Source: an uncultured Desulfuromonadales bacterium
GTDB taxonomy: Bacteria > Desulfobacterota > Desulfuromonadia > Desulfuromonadales > Geopsychrobacteraceae
Assembly: GCA_947259685.1 (NCBI GenBank)
Contig: CAMYNC010000034.1
Coordinates: 1 to 64,000 of the forward strand
Reading direction: 5' to 3'
DNA: 64,000 nucleotides
Within the stretch, counting starts at the first letter, position 1, and the number at the start of each line of letters is the position of its first letter. Below the pieces are notes generated by a model. That model was given only the letters and a program-made list of their open reading frames with translations. It was not told where the DNA came from and searched no databases. The position numbers were made by a program, and so were the translations under genes. This document shows positions 35,181 through 44,231 of this stretch, piece after piece.

Positions 35181-35220
35181 AAAATCGATCTCTGCGGCAA
35201 CCTGCAGAGATCGATTTTTC
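35181..35220 (+). terminator. Terminator after bdhA
   Basis: A 15-bp perfect stem AAAATCGATCTCTGC (35181-35195) / GCAGAGATCGATTTT (35204-35218), 8-nt loop, followed by T. Confidence 0.85.
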
Positions 35221-35231
35221 TGGGACCATTG

Positions 35232-35398
35232 AACCTAGAAGCTGCAGTTGGATCACGAAAGTCTGCACAACCTCTTGATGCACCAAGATAATTCGAAAAA
35301 GCTCTCATCACCAATAAGCTGACCACGAGTTTTTCAAATTACCTATGCACATCAATATGCTGCACATCTTTTTCGCGCTCAACTGCGATTTCTAGGTT
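35232..35398. repeat. AACTGC-TTTCTAGG palindromic element, long copy
   Basis: Bounded by AACCTAGAA and TTCTAGGTT, with long complementary flanks. It is the inverted counterpart of 27364-27444. The short copy lacks about 80 central bases, with the break lying between two GTGCA repeats. It lies between convergent bdhA and the glutaredoxin gene. Confidence 0.75.
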
Positions 35399-35413
35399 GA
35401 ATCTTTATACCCC

Positions 35414-36196
35414 TTACATTAGCTCCACTTCTTGCAAAGCCATTTCCAGCAGTTTTTTATTGTAACCATCTAGCCGGATATTTCCGACAAAGATCAGTGG
35501 TGTCCCGCGGCCGAAGAGCTCACGGAAAACATCGGCGTTTTCCGGCTCTTTGATGTCGTACTCTTCAAACTCAATCTTGTGCTTCTGAAGCAGCTCGACG
35601 GCGCTTTTGCAACCGGGGCAGCCTTGAGCCGAAAACAGAATCACGGTTTGATTAAGATTATCCTGCATCCGATCCTTAAAACCGGTCAGGGCGATCTGGT
35701 AAATGGTCGGCTGGTAGCCTGCAATCCGTTCGTCACCGAAGAACGCCAGCGGAATATTTTTGCCGCCGGCCCGTTCCCAGCGGGCGCGATGGTCGGCATC
35801 CAGGTCGATATTCTTTTCGGAAAATTCGACCCCTTGTTGCCTGAGATAGTCAACCGCCTGGGAACAGGCACTGCCACAGCTGTCAGAAGTGAACAGGGTG
35901 ATTTTGTCGCTGTCAGGCCAGTGGAAATAATCGTAAAGGTAGAGGCCGCCGCCGACCAGGAGCAGCAGAATCAGCCCAATCCAGGGTAGCGGGGAGCCTT
36001 GGGAGCGTTCGTCGCGGACAATAAACTTGCTGGGATTTTCTGTGGTTGACGGTCTTTTAGCTGGATTGTATTTGGCGTAAACGATCTGGCAGTTGGGGCA
36101 TTGCCACTCAGGTGCCGATTCGACAGCAGCTCGCTGGTACTGGCAGCGTGGACAAATTTTTCTGCCAGGCTGATCTCTGGTCTCGTCGTTGTGCAT
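35414..36196 (-). CDS. Membrane-anchored protein with zinc ribbon and two glutaredoxin domains
   Basis: This 260-residue protein has an N-terminal zinc-ribbon (CPRC at about 15-18, CPNC at about 33-36) and a single transmembrane helix (PWIGLILLLLVGGGLYLYDYF, about 70-90). Two glutaredoxin-like domains follow: the first has TSDSCGSACSQAV (a CX3C pattern), the second SAQGCPGCKSAV (CPGC). The arrangement puts ribbon and glutaredoxin domains on opposite membrane faces. I know no named protein with this layout. Role in thiol redox or metal handling near the respiratory chain is inference. Single gene, between a palindromic repeat and the divergent glxA-like gene. Confidence 0.82.
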   Translation of the reverse strand: MHNDETRDQPGRKICPRCQYQRAAVESAPEWQCPNCQIVYAKYNPAKRPSTTENPSKFIVRDERSQGSPLPWIGLILLLLVGGGLYLYDYFHWPDSDKITLFTSDSCGSACSQAVDYLRQQGVEFSEKNIDLDADHRARWERAGGKNIPLAFFGDERIAGYQPTIYQIALTGFKDRMQDNLNQTVILFSAQGCPGCKSAVELLQKHKIEFEEYDIKEPENADVFRELFGRGTPLIFVGNIRLDGYNKKLLEMALQEVELM

Positions 36197-36378
36197 TGTG
36201 CCCCCCTGAAAATGCCCTTCGGTGAAAGATACTTTGGTATCAGGATCTATGATTCACTGTCAAGTCTTCGCCGTGCGGGGCCTGAAAGTACCCGGTTTTC
36301 CTATTGCGGAATCGTTAATTAAAAAGTGATTGAAGAGGTTAAGTGATTATTCCTTTGAGGTTTTTTGAACCGAGAAAA

Positions 36379-36407
36379 TTGGCATCTCTGGAAAAATTGT
36401 CTATAAT
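36379..36407 (+). promoter_or_regulatory. Sigma-70 promoter of the GlxA-type regulator
   Basis: TTGGCA at 36379-36384, 17-bp spacer, TATAAT at 36402-36407, about 33 bp before the start codon at 36440. Confidence 0.72.
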
Positions 36408-36439
36408 CGCACCCAAAAAGCGATAAGGAGTATGTTTAA

Positions 36440-37414
36440 ATGCTAAAAATTGCTGTGCTTGCCTATGAAAATTGTCTGTTGTCCGGCATCGCCGGCCCAA
36501 TGGATTTGTTTTCGGTCGCTAATTGGGAGCAGCGCCGCCTGCAGCCGGCAGTGCGCACGCCCTTTTGCCGCTGCGAAATAGTCACCGCTGACGGCGGGTC
36601 GGTGACCAGCTTCAATCGTTTGCCGGTGCTGCCAAAACGGGCCATGCATGAGTGTCAAGATGCTGATCTGGTGCTGATCCCCGGGGTCATGGGACGCCCT
36701 GACAGCTTGTTGGAACAGACCGCCCTGGTTGATTGGATCGGTCAGCAACATCGCCGGGGAGTGGTGATTGCCAGCGCCTGCTCCGGAGCGTTTCTGCTCG
36801 CTGAAGCCGGTATCCTTGACCAGCGTCCGGCAACCACCCATTGGCAGCTGGCGGACCGGTTTCGGCAGCGCTATCCGCGGGTTGATCTGCAGATCGATCG
36901 CTTGGTGATCGATGGCGAGGATTACCTCTGCGCCGGAGGGACCGGCGCCCATCTCGACCTGGCCCTTTACCTGGTGGAAAAACATGCTTCTCCAGAGCTG
37001 GCGACCGCTTGCGCGCGGATGATGTTGATCGATCGCAGCCGCAGCGCACAAGCCCCTTTTGTCTGTTTTCGTGGCCGCAAGGATCATGGCGATCAGCCGA
37101 TCCTTAAGGTTCAGCACTGGCTCGATCAGGTTTATCGGCATAAGGTCACGGTTCGGCAAATGGCCCAGTGGGGCGGGCTCAATGATCGCACTTTTTTGCG
37201 CCGTTTCCGCAAAGCGACCGGCGAAGCTCCGCTGGAGTATCTGCAGCGGATGCGGATCGAGAAGGCCAAACGGCTGCTGGCACGCGGCCAGAGCGAGCTT
37301 GACAGCATCACCCAGGCGGTCGGTTATGAGGATGTCAGCTCGTTTCGCCGGCTCTTCAAGCAGATTACCGGTTTAACGCCGGCGGTCTACCGACAACGCT
37401 TCAGTGGGTTATAA
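36440..37414 (+). CDS. GlxA-family transcriptional regulator (DJ-1/PfpI-like domain plus AraC HTH)
   Basis: This 324-residue protein has an N-terminal class I glutamine amidotransferase-like domain (about 1-190) with the nucleophile-elbow-like IASACSGAFLLAEAGIL, and a C-terminal AraC/XylS domain (about 220-320; KVTVRQMAQWGGLNDRTFLRRFRKATGEAPLEYLQRMR). AAGGAG precedes the ATG. The family activates catabolic or stress genes in response to small molecules. It faces a convergent EamA exporter gene (6-bp overlap of the 3' ends), with no obvious target operon. Confidence 0.9.
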   Translation: MLKIAVLAYENCLLSGIAGPMDLFSVANWEQRRLQPAVRTPFCRCEIVTADGGSVTSFNRLPVLPKRAMHECQDADLVLIPGVMGRPDSLLEQTALVDWIGQQHRRGVVIASACSGAFLLAEAGILDQRPATTHWQLADRFRQRYPRVDLQIDRLVIDGEDYLCAGGTGAHLDLALYLVEKHASPELATACARMMLIDRSRSAQAPFVCFRGRKDHGDQPILKVQHWLDQVYRHKVTVRQMAQWGGLNDRTFLRRFRKATGEAPLEYLQRMRIEKAKRLLARGQSELDSITQAVGYEDVSSFRRLFKQITGLTPAVYRQRFSGL

Positions 37415-38293
37415 TGGGGAGATTGAACGGCGACGGAGCTCGCGGAGTGACAGCAGGGTATGTCCGGACAGGGTACCGATAATCAGCAGGCCGGCCAGCA
37501 AGGTGGTTTGTTGGGGAACCTCGCCCAGCGCCAACCAGACCCAGATCGGGCCGAAAATGGTCTCTGTCAGTAGAATCAGACTGACTTCCGGGGCGGAAAG
37601 GTAACGTGGTCCCAGGGTGATCATGGCAAAGGAAACCGGCAGGACCAGCCCACCGAGCAGCAGTAGGGAGTTGAAGTCGGTGCTGGAAACCGCAAGCGGC
37701 TGAGCGCCGAATAGCAGGGCGATCGGCACCATCAGCAGGTTGCCGATTACATTGGCCGGAATCATATTGACCGCCTTCGCGCGGCGCAGAATCACCAGAT
37801 TAACTGCCCACATGCAGGTGGCACCGAGAGCCAGCAGATCACCCAGCAGCAGACCGGTCTGCAGGCTGCCGGAAAAGATCATCAGGATGCCGCCGAAGCA
37901 GCAGCCGATAGCCACCCAGGTTCTCGGGGCGATCTTTTCCCGCAGCAGCAGAAAGCTCAGCAAGCTGCTGAACAGCGGAGTGGCGGCGAGGATAACCAAG
38001 GTGTTGGCAGCGGCGGTCTGTTTCAGTGAACCGACAAACAGCAACGAACCGCAGCAAAGCACCAGGGCTGAAACCAGGCCAATGCGGCCGGTGACATAAA
38101 AACTCTGGAAAAATCGCCGCCGATAACGCACCAGTAGAAAGACCACCATCATGCAGCCGGTGAGCAAACAGCGCCAGAACAGCAGCGACCAGAGGTCGCA
38201 ACTGATCATCCTGACCAGTAGAGCATCAGGGCTGAGAATCAGCACGGCGGTAAAGGTCAGCAGTAAACCTTTGCTGTGAGCAGAGAGTTTCAT
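37409..38293 (-). CDS. EamA/DMT-superfamily transporter
   Basis: This inner-membrane protein has about ten helices and two EamA repeats. I place the start at 38293 (294 residues, MKLSAHSKGLLLTFTAVLIL...), because the first helix begins there; in-frame ATGs at 38311 and 38338 are alternatives. Motifs such as AATPLFSSLLSFLLLREK are typical. It probably exports a metabolite. Substrate unknown. Its 3' end overlaps the regulator gene. Confidence 0.85.
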   Translation of the reverse strand: MKLSAHSKGLLLTFTAVLILSPDALLVRMISCDLWSLLFWRCLLTGCMMVVFLLVRYRRRFFQSFYVTGRIGLVSALVLCCGSLLFVGSLKQTAAANTLVILAATPLFSSLLSFLLLREKIAPRTWVAIGCCFGGILMIFSGSLQTGLLLGDLLALGATCMWAVNLVILRRAKAVNMIPANVIGNLLMVPIALLFGAQPLAVSSTDFNSLLLLGGLVLPVSFAMITLGPRYLSAPEVSLILLTETIFGPIWVWLALGEVPQQTTLLAGLLIIGTLSGHTLLSLRELRRRSISPL

Positions 38294-38355
38294 GGCGGCG
38301 ATTGATGACATAGGCCTGCAGCAAAAAGCAAGCAGCATATAAGGAGGTTCATAAA

Positions 38356-38625
38356 ATGGCGATCAGTGGAAATCCAAAAAAGCTGGCCCAGGATATCGCG
38401 GAAGGTTTTCTCAGCCTGTCACCGCCGAGTCTAAAGAAATATAATCCGGCAGATTTGAAAGTGATTTTGAATAATCTGGCCATGGTGCAGCGAGAGTGGC
38501 GGCAGACCCAGGTGCCGCAGGAGGAGGTGGTGCTGGTCAAGGCAAAAAATATGCGGCTGTCGCGCTTGAATCAGGCCGAAACCGTGCTGCGCAGCTATTG
38601 CAAGAAGCAGCGTATTCCGATCTGA
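38356..38625 (+). CDS. Small conserved-looking protein of unknown function
   Basis: This 89-residue mostly helical protein starts MAISGNPKKLAQDIAEGFLSLSP and has two predicted helical hairpins and no signal peptide. It is preceded by an excellent RBS (AAGGAGG, 8 nt before ATG), so translation is likely. I do not recognise a family. It lies between a divergent exporter gene and a convergent PilZ gene. Confidence 0.7.
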   Translation: MAISGNPKKLAQDIAEGFLSLSPPSLKKYNPADLKVILNNLAMVQREWRQTQVPQEEVVLVKAKNMRLSRLNQAETVLRSYCKKQRIPI

Positions 38626-38629
38626 GGTT

Positions 38630-38989
38630 TCAGCGCTTGAGCCAGTGATGGAATTCGCGGTCGACCTCCTCGCTATCGCCGAAGTTCAATTCCAGCAGCC
38701 GGCGCAGATGGCCCATGGTGACCGCATCTTCAGCGACGAAGATAAAGCCATAATAGTTGCCCCGCTGGTGGATCAGTTCGCCGGTAAAATTCATCGTCAG
38801 ATCCGATTCCGCCAGGGAAATGGTTATTGGATATCGCTCTCCAATGCAGGTCGGGAGTTCGCTATCAATTTTGAAAAGCGCTCCCTGCAGGGCCAGATCG
38901 ACCAGTTCGCAAGGCTGCGGGGTTGCATCGACAGTGATCATCGCCTCGGTTTGAAAGTTGATGCGGCGAAAATTTCTTTGTTCATTCAT
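38630..38989 (-). CDS. PilZ-domain protein
   Basis: This 119-residue single PilZ domain has an Arg cluster RNFRRINFQ at 5-13 and DLALQGALF near 31-39, matching the second c-di-GMP motif (D/N)x(S/A)xxG. It probably binds cyclic di-GMP and modulates motility, biofilm or surface-contact behaviour. It stands alone. Confidence 0.83.
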   Translation of the reverse strand: MNEQRNFRRINFQTEAMITVDATPQPCELVDLALQGALFKIDSELPTCIGERYPITISLAESDLTMNFTGELIHQRGNYYGFIFVAEDAVTMGHLRRLLELNFGDSEEVDREFHHWLKR

Positions 38990-39372
38990 AAATTCTTCCC
39001 CTGCGCCAGGTCCTCGGGGAGGATCGGTCGCAACCAGTCTCCGTCATTATGCTTCGAAAAACTGCTTCGCAGCAATTTCCGGAAGAGCTAAGAATGTTTA
39101 AGCTGCTTAATCTTATGTTTTTTAATTCTAGCAAAAAATCTGAATTTTTCTCGACGGGACTGAATTTGTTGCCCAAGAAGGTGGTTAGGCTTTTCGTCAA
39201 ACGGGGGCATGGGCGGTTGCGTAAGACAATTTTAGTTCGCTGCAACAGGACCTTCTGTTTCTTTGGCATTGCGCAATTCAACATATTGCGGCTGCGGCAT
39301 TCCTCCTTGCGTTGCTGCAGGAGCGCGGGTACATTATCTTAAGTAATTTCAATCTGCTGCGTCAGGATCTCT
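38990..39372. other. Spacer with no recognisable gene
   Basis: The 383 bp contain an AT-rich patch (about 39095-39150) and only chance frames. I see no convincing promoter or repeat. Confidence 0.4.
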
Positions 39373-40140
39373 ATGCCGCTGTCGTTTATCGTTTTCTGGT
39401 TTTTTCTGCTCCTGCTACCAGCCTGCACTGGGTCGCAGGTGCCGGCCAGTGACGCCTTGCTGGAACAACCCCAGACCGGTATTTATGGGCGGGTGAGCCG
39501 TGCGGATGGCCAGCCGGCGACCGGCGCCTGGGTGTTTGCTTATCGCAGTCAACTCGGGCAGTTACGCGGCCCGGCCGAATTCGCCGCGCGGGTCATGCAG
39601 CAGGGGGCTTACACTCTCGACCTGATGCCGGGGCGTTGGTTTCTGGTCGCGCGCAATCGCCAGCAGGGAACGATCAGCGGCCCGCCTAAAGTTGGCGATG
39701 CCTGGGCTATCTATTCGGCCAATCCGGTTGTCCTGACCGAGCAGCAGGTCGAGAAGATAGATTTTCGCCTGCAGGGGGTCGCTCATCAGATGCTGCTGCG
39801 GGAAGGCAGCTTGACCGCCGGTGACACCGGTTTTCGTGGCCGTTTGGTCGATGTTCAGGGGCAGCCGCTGGCCGGAGCTATCGCCCTGGCTTATCGGGAT
39901 ACTGATTTTCGCCGGATGCCGGACCAGACGTCGGCGGCGGTCGGTAGCGACGGTTTGTTTTTCCTCTACCTGGCCCAGCCGGGACGCTATTGTCTGGCTG
40001 CTCGCCAGCGGACTCGCGGTCAGCCGATTCAGGGCGAGCCGTACGGACTGCTCGGTAAGGGGGAAAAGGCCTGTCGAGTTGTTGAGCAGGGAATGATTAT
40101 TGACGTCGGAGATATTCGCTTAACACCATTTTTACGGTAA
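39373..40140 (+). CDS. Lipoprotein with two carboxypeptidase-regulatory-like (Ig-type) repeats
   Basis: This 255-residue protein has lipobox LLPAC ending an 18-residue signal. Two homologous segments follow: GIYGRVSRADGQPATGAWVFAYRS near residue 36 and GFRGRLVDVQGQPLAGAIALAYRD near 152. Each ends with a GRWFLVARNR / GRYCLAARQR block followed by G.I.G.P. The fold resembles CarboxypepD_reg modules. Function is unknown, probably envelope structure or binding. It lies 70 bp upstream of prc on the same strand and may share its transcript. Confidence 0.8.
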   Translation: MPLSFIVFWFFLLLLPACTGSQVPASDALLEQPQTGIYGRVSRADGQPATGAWVFAYRSQLGQLRGPAEFAARVMQQGAYTLDLMPGRWFLVARNRQQGTISGPPKVGDAWAIYSANPVVLTEQQVEKIDFRLQGVAHQMLLREGSLTAGDTGFRGRLVDVQGQPLAGAIALAYRDTDFRRMPDQTSAAVGSDGLFFLYLAQPGRYCLAARQRTRGQPIQGEPYGLLGKGEKACRVVEQGMIIDVGDIRLTPFLR

Positions 40141-40211
40141 ACTGAGGGGGTCGGTGGTCAGTGGAGGCCACACGGCGCGAACCTATAACCCCGAACCTTG
40201 ATGGGGAACAT

Positions 40212-42305
40212 ATGCAAAAGAGAACAAAACTGTTGGGCCTTGCCGGCCTGTTGCTGGTCTTCGGTTTGCTTCCGGCGCTCGGTCTGGCCAAGGTTGCTGA
40301 TGATTTTGACAGCAATCGGGCGCGGCTGCTAGGCCACATGATGCAACAGCAGCTGAACCGCTATCATTACAGTCAGAAACCGACTGATGATGCGCTGTCA
40401 CACGCCGCTTTTGATCTTTATCTGAAACAGCTCGATTTTCAAAAGCGCTTTTTACTGCTGGAGGATGTCGCCCAGCTGAAGGGCTTTCAGGACCAGATCG
40501 ATGATTCGATCCGCCGGGGACGGCTTGATCTGCCGAAAATTGGTCGCAACCTGTTAAACCAACGGATTGGGCAGGTGCAGAAAATGTCCACTGAGATTCT
40601 TGCCGAAAAGATCGACTCTTCCGTGCAGGAAAACATCGAAGTTGATCCGGAGAAACTCGAGTTTGTTGCAACCTTAAAGGACTTACGCGAGCGGTGGCGT
40701 AAAATCCTTAAATTAGAGGTCCTGAGTCGTTATATCAATCTACGGGAAGATGAAATCGGCACCGATGATCAAGGTGGCTTGCTGCCGATCACTGCCGAGC
40801 AGGAACAGAAGTTGTTGCTACAGGCCCAGGAAAAAGTTGCCAAAACCAACAAGAACCTGTTTGCTCGAATGCTCGATGAGACCGCCCAGGATCATTACGA
40901 CCGCTATCTGAATGCCATCTCACGTGCTTTTGATCCACATACCAGCTACCTGCCACCGACTTCGAAAGAAGATTTCGATATTCAGATGAGTGGCTCCCTC
41001 GAAGGGATCGGGGCCACCCTGCGGGAGGAGGATGGCTACATCAAGGTGGTGCGGATTATTCCCGGCAGCGCCGCATTCCGTCAGGGTGAATTGGGTGCGG
41101 ATGACATCATCCTCAAGGTGGCAGAAGGTGCGGCAGAACCGATCGATATTACCGATACCCGGATTCGCGATGCGGTGGCGTTGATTCGCGGCAAGAAAGG
41201 CAGCGAAGTGCGCCTGACGGTCAAAAAACCGGAGGGTCAGCGGTTGGTGATTCCGATCATCCGCGATGTCGTTGAAATCGCCGAAACCTTTGTCAAGGGA
41301 ACTATTCTGAAGGGGAAAACTGGCGGCCAGAATTTCGGTTATATCAAGGTGCCCTCTTTCTACCGCGATTACAGCGGCAAGACCGGTCGCAACTGCACCG
41401 ATGATATGCGCGATGAACTCAAGCGGCTGGGAAAAGAGCATATCTCCGGACTGGTGATTGATTTACGCAATAACGGCGGCGGCTCACTGACCGATGCGGT
41501 GACCATGACCGGGCTGTTTATCGAAACCGGTCCGGTTGTTCAGGTCCGCAACGGCTCGGGCAATATCCGCGTGATGCGCGACGATGACAGTGCGGTTGAA
41601 TATGACGGGCCGCTGGTGGTCCTGGTGAACCGCTTTAGTGCTTCGGCATCGGAGATCCTGGCTGGAGCCCTGCAGGACTATGGTCGGGCGTTGATTGTCG
41701 GCGATGAACATACCCACGGTAAGGGGACCGTGCAGCAGATGCTTGACCTGGATCGCTACCTGCGGCTGCGCGGCATGGAAAAGTATCAGCCGCTCGGTGC
41801 GGTTAAAGTGACCATTCAGAAATTTTACCGGATCAGTGGTGAATCGACCCAGGAAAAAGGGGTGACTCCCGATGTGGTTCTGCCGTCACGGCTTGATGGT
41901 CTGGAAAGTGGCGAAAAATACCTGGATAACGCACTGCCCTGGGATCATATCGAGTCGGCAGACTATCGGCGCTGGGCCAAGTCTGCGGCCGATCTGCAGG
42001 TCTTGCGGCAACATAGTGCCGAGCGGATCAGTGGCGATGAAGAGTTTCAGGAGATTGTCCAGCAGTCGGCCGATGCGCAAAAGCGGCGGGCGGAGACCCA
42101 GCAGTCATTATTGCTCAGCGATATTCTCGCCGAGCGTGAGCGCCTGCGTGATACAGGTGGCGATCGGCCCTCTCCGCATGGAGCGAAGAGCGCAAAAAGT
42201 AAGGACAGCAAGGAACCGAAGAGCCTGGAAGAGGAGGTCGCTGAAGATCCTTACGTCGATGAGGGGGTTGCGCTGTTGCTGGAACTGTTGGCGCAGCGAA
42301 GCTGA
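40212..42305 (+). CDS. prc: Carboxy-terminal processing (tail-specific) protease
   Basis: This 697-residue periplasmic S41 protease has a signal peptide (LLGLAGLLLVFGLLPALGLA), an N-terminal Prc domain, a PDZ domain (about 260-350; LEGIGATLREEDGYIKVVRIIPGSAAF), and the protease core with Ser in NRFSASASEILAGAL and Lys in HGKGTVQQ. It matches E. coli Prc length. The frame opens at 40161, but the signal peptide begins at the ATG at 40212. It trims or degrades periplasmic proteins from the C-terminus and can control peptidoglycan enzymes. A terminator follows. Confidence 0.93.
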   Translation: MQKRTKLLGLAGLLLVFGLLPALGLAKVADDFDSNRARLLGHMMQQQLNRYHYSQKPTDDALSHAAFDLYLKQLDFQKRFLLLEDVAQLKGFQDQIDDSIRRGRLDLPKIGRNLLNQRIGQVQKMSTEILAEKIDSSVQENIEVDPEKLEFVATLKDLRERWRKILKLEVLSRYINLREDEIGTDDQGGLLPITAEQEQKLLLQAQEKVAKTNKNLFARMLDETAQDHYDRYLNAISRAFDPHTSYLPPTSKEDFDIQMSGSLEGIGATLREEDGYIKVVRIIPGSAAFRQGELGADDIILKVAEGAAEPIDITDTRIRDAVALIRGKKGSEVRLTVKKPEGQRLVIPIIRDVVEIAETFVKGTILKGKTGGQNFGYIKVPSFYRDYSGKTGRNCTDDMRDELKRLGKEHISGLVIDLRNNGGGSLTDAVTMTGLFIETGPVVQVRNGSGNIRVMRDDDSAVEYDGPLVVLVNRFSASASEILAGALQDYGRALIVGDEHTHGKGTVQQMLDLDRYLRLRGMEKYQPLGAVKVTIQKFYRISGESTQEKGVTPDVVLPSRLDGLESGEKYLDNALPWDHIESADYRRWAKSAADLQVLRQHSAERISGDEEFQEIVQQSADAQKRRAETQQSLLLSDILAERERLRDTGGDRPSPHGAKSAKSKDSKEPKSLEEEVAEDPYVDEGVALLLELLAQRS

Positions 42306-42345
42306 CAGCATTCTTCTAATCTACAAGATCCATCAGCAAACAAAA

Positions 42346-42373
42346 AAAGCCGGGACTATTGTCCCGGCTTTAA
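42346..42373. terminator. Terminator between prc and the peptidoglycan-binding-like gene
   Basis: An 11-bp perfect stem AAAGCCGGGAC / GTCCCGGCTTT with a TATT loop and an A-tract on its left. It can serve both convergent genes. Confidence 0.8.
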
Positions 42374-42432
42374 CCCTAATGGGTGCCCCTCGTTATTGAT
42401 TAATTAGTAGCTTTTCGTTTCAGGCGCTTCAA

Positions 42433-42825
42433 TCACCGTTCTTTCATCTCGCCATATTCTGGTGAGAGCCCGAAAAATTCATGCTCATTATTCGGAGCAA
42501 GAGCCTTCAAGGTTTTTAGGTCGGGCTGCCCGGTTACAGCCAGCCCCTCAGCTGCCTGAAATTTGCTGATCGCTTCGCCGGTTGCTGGATTGAGAGTGCC
42601 ATTGAGATCTCCCACCTCATAGCCTTGGTCTTGCAGAAGACGTTGCAGTTCTTTGATCTGTGCTTCTCCGAGCTGTGGGGCTTGCTCGGCGGCTGTTGCT
42701 GCCATTTCTGTTGCAGTACTCCCTGCATCGCTCGCTTTTTCTGCGTGATCAGATGCCAGTGCCTGACTGCCGATCAGCAAACAGGCTGAGAAGATCAGGG
42801 CTAAGATTGTCAATTCACGTTTCAT
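42433..42825 (-). CDS. Secreted protein with peptidoglycan-binding-like domain
   Basis: This 130-residue protein has a signal peptide (LILALIFSACLLIGSQALA-like, cleavage before SDHAEK), an Ala-rich linker and a PG_binding_1-like module (IKELQRLLQDQGYEVGDLNGTLNPATGEAISKFQAAEGLAVTGQ). AAGGAG lies 7 nt before the ATG at 42825, which is preferred over the upstream in-frame codon at 42861. It probably binds cell wall in the periplasm. Partner unknown. Confidence 0.83.
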   Translation of the reverse strand: MKRELTILALIFSACLLIGSQALASDHAEKASDAGSTATEMAATAAEQAPQLGEAQIKELQRLLQDQGYEVGDLNGTLNPATGEAISKFQAAEGLAVTGQPDLKTLKALAPNNEHEFFGLSPEYGEMKER

Positions 42826-43131
42826 TTGGTTTCTCCTTTGGAAATTTTTCATTGAGGTCACCCATTGTTGTTTCGGCCCGTCAACCCGGGTCGGGTCCGG
42901 CCTGCAATAAAATTCAATCAGGCCAGCGCTAAGTCGCTATGCCCTGACGAATGTTTTATCAGACCAGATTCGATTGTCAACCAGGATAAAAACGCAAAAA
43001 CAGGAATAAAGCCCTGCCGATAGAAACAGCGATGTAATATTAATGAGTTAATCGTCAGCGATAGATGGTAATTTTTTTCCAATGCGGTAGAGGATTTGAC
43101 CGGTTGAGGCACAAATGGCCCTCGCCCGCTT

Positions 43132-44025
43132 CTAGGTAGGACGGTTTAATTTTGCTTGCTTTTGCTTGATCAGGGTGCGCGGCACAATGATGGTCACGTT
43201 GACCTGCTGAGGAAACCATTCAAGCTTGGTTTCCAGAGCCGGGTAGCTATTGGTTGCGGTCTGCAGGGCGGAAATGCTGATTTCACCGGCTTCGAGAAAT
43301 TCGAGAATAGCATCCAGATGGGAAAGGCCGATGGTCAGCATGGCATTGGGGGAAGAGATTCTGCCCTGTTGGTAGGCGCTTTCAACGACTGAGGGCGCAG
43401 TTTGCAACAAGCTGGCGGTCCGGTACTTCTGCAGGTAGCTGAGTTCCGGGTTGAGGGGCGTTGAAAAGCGGGGTTCCCTGGCCAGGCTGGCGCGCAGGCG
43501 ATCCCGGGTATGGCTGTAGAGTTCTCGATCTTCGATCTGATTCAGACCGATGCCGTATTCCTGGTGCAGCAGCAGCTCAGCATTTACAAACACCGAGGTG
43601 TCGGCAAGTGAATCCTGCAGACTTTGATTGTCGAGCCGACTTGGGTTGGCAGCAAGCGATTCGGGCTCCGAGAGATTGCCAAAAAAGCCTTCGGGCAGCA
43701 ACAGCTCCACCTGGTTCTGATTGATCAGCCATTCGCCAATCCGATAGGTTTCGATCTGGGCCTGAAGGGTCTGGGCTGCATTTTTTCCGCTGAAGGCGCT
43801 GCGGTGACCATTGGCGATAATGTAAAGATTGGTGGCTGCTGTGGAATTGGTCTGATAAACGATTTCACCGAACTGCTCCGGGAACTCGATACTGATTTGG
43901 GGGGCGGTCGAAACCTCCTCAGGCGTAGCCGCCAGAAGGGCAGGCGCAGTCAGCAACCAGACCAGGCCGAACAGGGGCAGAGCCAGGCTAAGGCAGGGAA
44001 AGAATGTGAAGGTTTTTTTGCTCAA
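43132..44025 (-). CDS. Exported protein of unknown function
   Basis: This 297-residue protein has a signal peptide (LALPLFGLVWLLTAPALLA, cleavage near residue 32). The remainder is soluble alpha/beta without a motif I recognise (EQFGEIVYQTNSTAATNLYIIANGHRSAF; later a helical region). The start codon is TTG at 44025 with no clear RBS, so the true start is uncertain. Probably periplasmic. No operon partner. Confidence 0.65.
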   Translation of the reverse strand: MSKKTFTFFPCLSLALPLFGLVWLLTAPALLAATPEEVSTAPQISIEFPEQFGEIVYQTNSTAATNLYIIANGHRSAFSGKNAAQTLQAQIETYRIGEWLINQNQVELLLPEGFFGNLSEPESLAANPSRLDNQSLQDSLADTSVFVNAELLLHQEYGIGLNQIEDRELYSHTRDRLRASLAREPRFSTPLNPELSYLQKYRTASLLQTAPSVVESAYQQGRISSPNAMLTIGLSHLDAILEFLEAGEISISALQTATNSYPALETKLEWFPQQVNVTIIVPRTLIKQKQAKLNRPT

Positions 44026-44231
44026 TTCAGATTGCTTTCGTCGACAGGTTTTACCGCTGTTATCGGCGAAACTGCCATGAAGGTGGTCGCTGGCGGCTGA
44101 AAAGTCTTAGCTACTGCTAATTATGCAGCAAGGGCAGGACGTCTGTCAATAGCTGAGCTGAGAAGAATTTAATTGTTAGGTTGCGAGGGTTGCTGAGGGG
44201 GATTTGTCTCAGAGGAAACTTGCCGAGTGTT

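Noticed and set aside
38982..39284. 100-residue minus-strand frame upstream of the PilZ gene
   Set aside because: Composition is random, there is no domain, and it overlaps the PilZ start.
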